Program-made: the position numbers and the translations under genes
From: XYA12-FULL-58-9 sp001798605
Lineage (GTDB): Bacteria > Myxococcota > XYA12-FULL-58-9
Reading direction: 5' to 3'
Assembly (NCBI GenBank): GCA_036736205.1
Contig: DAINMX010000254.1
Coordinates: 1-9,420 of the forward strand
DNA: 9,420 nucleotides
Shown: positions 7,595 to 9,420 of the stretch, piece after piece
How the letters are laid out: every line of letters starts with the position of its first letter
Numbering within the stretch: position 1 is the stretch's first letter
The notes under the pieces: model-generated
Seen by the model: only the letters and a program-made list of their open reading frames with translations
Told to the model about the DNA's origin: nothing
Databases searched by the model: none

Positions 7595-7610
7595 ACCCAG
7601 AAACCCAGAA
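7595..7610. repeat. Tandem 8-mer upstream of sudB
   Basis: ACCCAGAA occurs twice in a row (7595-7602 and 7603-7610), about 100 bp upstream of the sudB start. It might be a direct-repeat regulator site; its significance is unknown. Confidence 0.25.
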
Positions 7611-7711
7611 GCCGGGATCGTTCACTGAGTGGATTGCCCAACGATTTCGCAGTCCCAGCGCACGGAAACCCCCAGGACGTAAAAATGGCGGCCCTACGAC
7701 ATTGTCAGTCC

Positions 7712-7725
7712 GCTCAGGGTTGAGC
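7712..7725 (-). terminator. Hairpin downstream of the antitoxin gene
   Basis: On the minus strand GCTCA-ACCC-TGAGC forms a 5-bp stem with a 4-base loop, about 25 bp after the antitoxin stop. No T run follows, so it is a weak terminator candidate at best. Confidence 0.25.
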
Positions 7726-7749
7726 AGCGACAAGAAACTGCCAAAGGTA

Positions 7750-8112
7750 TCATGCTGTTCGCTTCTTCCCCTCGCCGGGCGCAAGCGCAGCCTTGAGCTT
7801 GCTGACCTCGCTGAATTCCTTGATTGCGACTTCGTGTCCGGCCACCCGTGCTCTGATCTCGACTTCTCCTCCAAGCGCCTGCACATAGGCGTAAAGCCTG
7901 CTGAGTAGCATGTCGTCCTGCCGCTCCAGCTTTGAGATGTAGCCCTGCGTAACACTCAGGATTCGAGCAACGTCCTCTTGGTTGAGTTCGCTCACCATCT
8001 GACGCAGATCCTTCAACGACATGTCGAAGAGGAGCCGGTCAGCGTTGGCCTTGTTTCGACGTCGGCGGTCAGCCGACATCTTCTTTCTTAGCTCGTTGAA
8101 CTTCTTCGCCAT
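7750..8112 (-). CDS. HigA-like XRE-family antitoxin
   Basis: A 120-residue helix-turn-helix protein of the HigA2-like antitoxin type. A basic N-terminal helix (RRRRNKANAD, about 16-25) precedes the XRE motif at about 43-66, including LNQEDVARIL and SVTQGYISKLER. After it comes LGGEVEIRARV, a strand region typical of this antitoxin family. It should neutralise the partner toxin and repress its own operon by binding the dyad at 8501-8530. The ATG (8112) lies one base after the toxin stop, with AGGAG seven bases upstream inside the toxin gene, so translation is probably coupled. The gene looks intact although the toxin does not. A stand-alone XRE regulator is the alternative, but the tight pairing favours an antitoxin. 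Confidence 0.9.
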   Translation of the reverse strand: MAKKFNELRKKMSADRRRRNKANADRLLFDMSLKDLRQMVSELNQEDVARILSVTQGYISKLERQDDMLLSRLYAYVQALGGEVEIRARVAGHEVAIKEFSEVSKLKAALAPGEGKKRTA

Positions 8113-8113
8113 G

Positions 8114-8493
8114 TCAGCTCTCCTTCTTGCCCTCGGTCGCCCCCTGCTCGTTTGCTATCTCTTTCAGACGCCGGTCGTAGATGTTGTCCGCCCTTGGCAC
8201 CGTCCGCTCGTAGAACTGGTCATCCCCAGCCTTGTTTCCGCCTATGAGCAAGATTGCCATTCTCCTCGGATCGAAGGCGTAGAAGACGCGATACGGATCG
8301 CCTCCGACCTGGACTCGAAGCTCCCTCATGTGGCCGTGCCTGGAGCCCCGAATACCCGATGAATGCGGGAATGGGAGCGTTGGCCCTCGGCTCTCAAGGA
8401 GGTGTACCGAGCGGTCGATGGAGTCTTGTACTACTTCATCGATAGCCTCCCACCGTTCCCAAACTCGTCCGCGTATTCAACCTCCCACGACAT
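8114..8493 (-). pseudogene. HigB/RelE-superfamily toxin (phage Gp49-like) with a frameshift near its start
   Basis: The proper start is ATG 8493, preceded by GGAGG, and encodes MSWEVEYADEFG, the expected N-terminus of HigB/Gp49-like toxins. After TTT GGG at 8463-8458 this frame soon reaches a stop. The family homology continues in another frame: ERWEAIDEVVQ, then LLESRGPTLPFPHSSGI, SRHGHMRELRVQ, PYRVFYAFDPRR, ILLIGGNKAGDDQFYE, ADNIYD, ending at 8114. Adding one G to the GGG run (8458-8460) would restore one 126-residue frame. In the downstream frame the only in-frame ATG (8329) would give a 71-residue fragment lacking the N-terminal half, and no ATG, GTG or TTG occurs between the upstream stop (8477-8479) and 8329. 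The intact product would be a ribosome-dependent mRNA endonuclease. Either the toxin is inactivated or this is a homopolymer error in the assembly. The local sequence is not in phase for a standard -1 slippery site. Confidence 0.85.
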
Positions 8494-8500
8494 TACCTCC

Positions 8501-8530
8501 ACATCATATCACCTGTAGGCAATATGATGT
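8501..8530. promoter_or_regulatory. Dyad operator of the toxin-antitoxin operon
   Basis: ACATCATAT (8501-8509) and ATATGATGT (8522-8530) are perfect 9-bp inverted arms around a 12-bp centre that itself contains CCT-GT-AGG. It ends seven bases upstream of the toxin start codon. The position and symmetry fit autoregulation by the HigA-like antitoxin, which is inference. Confidence 0.7.
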
Positions 8531-8533
8531 CAA
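8503..8533 (-). promoter_or_regulatory. Promoter of the toxin-antitoxin operon, overlapping the operator
   Basis: On the minus strand a consensus TTGACA (8533-8528) overlaps the outer operator arm. The best -10 is TATGAT (8508-8503), 19 bp away; TGATAT (8511-8506) at 16 bp is a weaker match. Both elements overlap the dyad, so repressor binding would block polymerase. Either -10 puts the transcript start within a few bases of ATG 8493, so the message would be almost leaderless. Confidence 0.55.
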
Positions 8534-8638
8534 GCCCCATTTTGACCCGATGGAGGATGAGCCGAGCGACAAGTAACACCGGACGTCAGCTACGACCGCG
8601 CAAGATCCTTCGACTGACCGACAATCACAAGCGGCGTT

Positions 8639-9004
8639 CTAGAGGTTGAGCCACGGGGCATTCTCCAGCGAGCGCATTGCCGACAGGGCCTTGACGTCGT
8701 CAAACTGGACGCCCAATCCCGACGATCGGTAAGCGTCATGTTTGCCTCGCCATCGCACCGTAGCGATGACGGGAACCGATCGAGCTTGGCCCGCCTTGCC
8801 CACGACGAAGACGAGGTTCACGCTGGCACCGCCGCGGAGGTCGTCCATGTGGCTGCCGACAAATGCACGGACGAAGGCACCACCCTTGCCGACGTCGCAG
8901 ACGCACCCTTGCTGTGGCATACCCTTTGAATCGCGCCAGAGCACCGACCACGATACGTGGCTCCGGACGTGGTGCCTCTTCTCTTTTTGGTCGTGAACGT
9001 ACAT
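8639..9004 (-). CDS. Small PilZ domain protein
   Basis: A 121-residue single-domain PilZ protein, probably a cytoplasmic cyclic-di-GMP-responsive adaptor. The first ligand motif R10-x3-R14 (KRHHVRS) is present. The second, normally (D/N)-x-S-x-x-G, reads D37-V-G-K-G-G42 with Ser replaced by Gly. The later strands include VIATVRWR and GLGVQFDD, the usual PilZ core. ATG 9004 is chosen because GGAAGG lies just upstream and the domain begins immediately after it. A longer frame from 9184 adds 60 residues without recognisable homology. No neighbour suggests its target. It is divergent from the Hsp70-family gene. Confidence 0.85.
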   Translation of the reverse strand: MYVHDQKEKRHHVRSHVSWSVLWRDSKGMPQQGCVCDVGKGGAFVRAFVGSHMDDLRGGASVNLVFVVGKAGQARSVPVIATVRWRGKHDAYRSSGLGVQFDDVKALSAMRSLENAPWLNL

Positions 9005-9134
9005 GGCTTTCACCTTCCTAGTTGGCAACGATTGGCCGCTGTGCTCCGCGTCAACACCGGACGCAACAAGGCCAATCTGGACTTCTGAATGCATTCTGGC
9101 AAGTCGAAAGTTCTGACACTCACGGTCGTCAAAT

Positions 9135-9146
9135 GCGACATGTCGC
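9135..9146. promoter_or_regulatory. 12-bp perfect palindrome between divergent pilZ and hsp70-like genes
   Basis: GCGACATGTCGC is fully self-complementary and lies in the 235-bp intergenic space, 131 bp from the PilZ start and 94 bp from the Hsp70 start. It could be an operator, though chance occurrence is not excluded. No other gene is seen in 9005-9239. Confidence 0.3.
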
Positions 9147-9239
9147 GACGGCTGGATGACGCGCTCCCAAGACGTCGGAGACACAGAGACACATGCGTAG
9201 CTTGTCTTGTGCGCAAATCGCTGTCATCATTTCCCGACC

Positions 9240-9420
9240 GTGACTGACAAGATTGCCATCGGCATCGACCTTGGAACTTCCACGTCGTGTGTTGGCGTGA
9301 TGTGGCAAGGCCACCCTCGTCTCATCCCCAATGAGGCGGGTGCGGTCATTCACTCCTCGGTGGTTTCATTTCTCGAAGATGGTACGGTACTGGTTGGTAA
9401 CCCGGCCAAACAGCGGCTGG
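9240..9420 (+). CDS. Hsp70/DnaK-family chaperone, N-terminal 60 residues only
   Basis: The frame starts at GTG 9240 and runs off the window. The first visible segment, IAIGIDLGTSTSCVGV (residues 5-20), is the phosphate-1 motif of the Hsp70 ATPase domain. It is followed by LIPNEAG and SVVSFLEDG, with VGNPAKQRL at 52-60, all matching the opening of DnaK-like proteins. Asn of the common TTNS sequence is Thr here (TSTS), so this may be a divergent paralogue and not the main DnaK. There is no clear Shine-Dalgarno before the GTG, but no better in-frame start lies nearby. Hsp70 proteins bind and fold unfolded polypeptides using ATP. Confidence 0.88.
   Translation, partial: MTDKIAIGIDLGTSTSCVGVMWQGHPRLIPNEAGAVIHSSVVSFLEDGTVLVGNPAKQRL

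Larger units (their letters stand above)
7499..7749. other. Intergenic region between antitoxin gene and sudB
   Basis: About 250 bp with no recognisable gene on either strand. It should carry the promoter for the sudB-sudA-rhodanese set, reading leftward, but no clear -35/-10 pair could be picked out. It holds one short tandem repeat and one hairpin, listed separately. Confidence 0.6.

Noticed and set aside
8114..8329. A complete 71-residue toxin starting at ATG 8329
   Set aside because: Family homology continues upstream of this ATG through SRHGH and LLESRGPTLP to an N-terminus at 8493 in another frame, so 8329 is an internal Met.
8455..8465. Programmed -1 frameshift in the toxin gene
   Set aside because: TTTGGGA resembles a slippery run, but in the initiating frame the codons are TTT GGG, not the T-TTG-GGA phasing needed. 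A mutation or sequencing error is simpler.
7750..8638. CRISPR, IS element or prophage borders around the toxin-antitoxin locus
   Set aside because: No repeat array, transposase, integrase, terminal inverted repeats or target duplication could be found near it.
1..9420. tRNA or rRNA genes
   Set aside because: No cloverleaf-like segment or conserved rRNA sequence was recognised by eye on either strand.

Overview
The window looks like GC-rich chromosomal DNA from a delta-proteobacterial lineage, most likely Myxococcota or a relative. The support is an FHA protein with an AgmX/PglI-type C-terminal domain, a kinase-like membrane protein with TPR repeats, a PilZ protein and several redox enzymes. 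Assignment to a genus is not possible from the sequence. A run of exactly 100 N (6758-6857) shows this is a scaffolded draft assembly.

Left third (67-4102): two divergent genes. On the minus strand is a one-pass membrane protein with cytoplasmic FHA domains and a periplasmic AgmX/PglI domain. On the plus strand is a 752-residue membrane protein with a degenerate Ser/Thr kinase C-lobe, a TolB/FlgO-like region and TPRs. The kinase part lacks the N-lobe and its DFG motif reads ESS, so it is probably a pseudokinase. The pair looks like a signalling or envelope-associated module.

Middle (4304-7498): a redox and sulfur cluster. A YfhL-type 2[4Fe-4S] ferredoxin (plus) converges on a minus-strand set. 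That set is SudB/NfnA (FAD/NAD-binding subunit), SudA/NfnB (GltA-like NADPH/FAD/Fe-S subunit) and a rhodanese-ferritin-like fusion. The assembly gap lies at the SudB/SudA junction, so both genes are incomplete here. A continuous fused reading frame across the N run would be an artefact. Together the genes suggest NAD(P)H/ferredoxin/sulfane-sulfur redox balancing.

Right third (7750-9420): a HigBA-type toxin-antitoxin locus on the minus strand in the order toxin, antitoxin. The antitoxin is intact. The toxin, read from its proper start at 8493, is split by an apparent one-base deletion in a G run. A 30-bp dyad operator coupled to a TTGACA promoter sits just upstream. Then come a small PilZ protein (minus) and, divergently, the first 60 codons of an Hsp70/DnaK-family chaperone that runs off the window.

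No clearly new biological system is visible. The items most worth checking are the frameshifted toxin, the pseudokinase, the rhodanese-ferritin fusion with an unusual active-site loop, and the content of the assembly gap.
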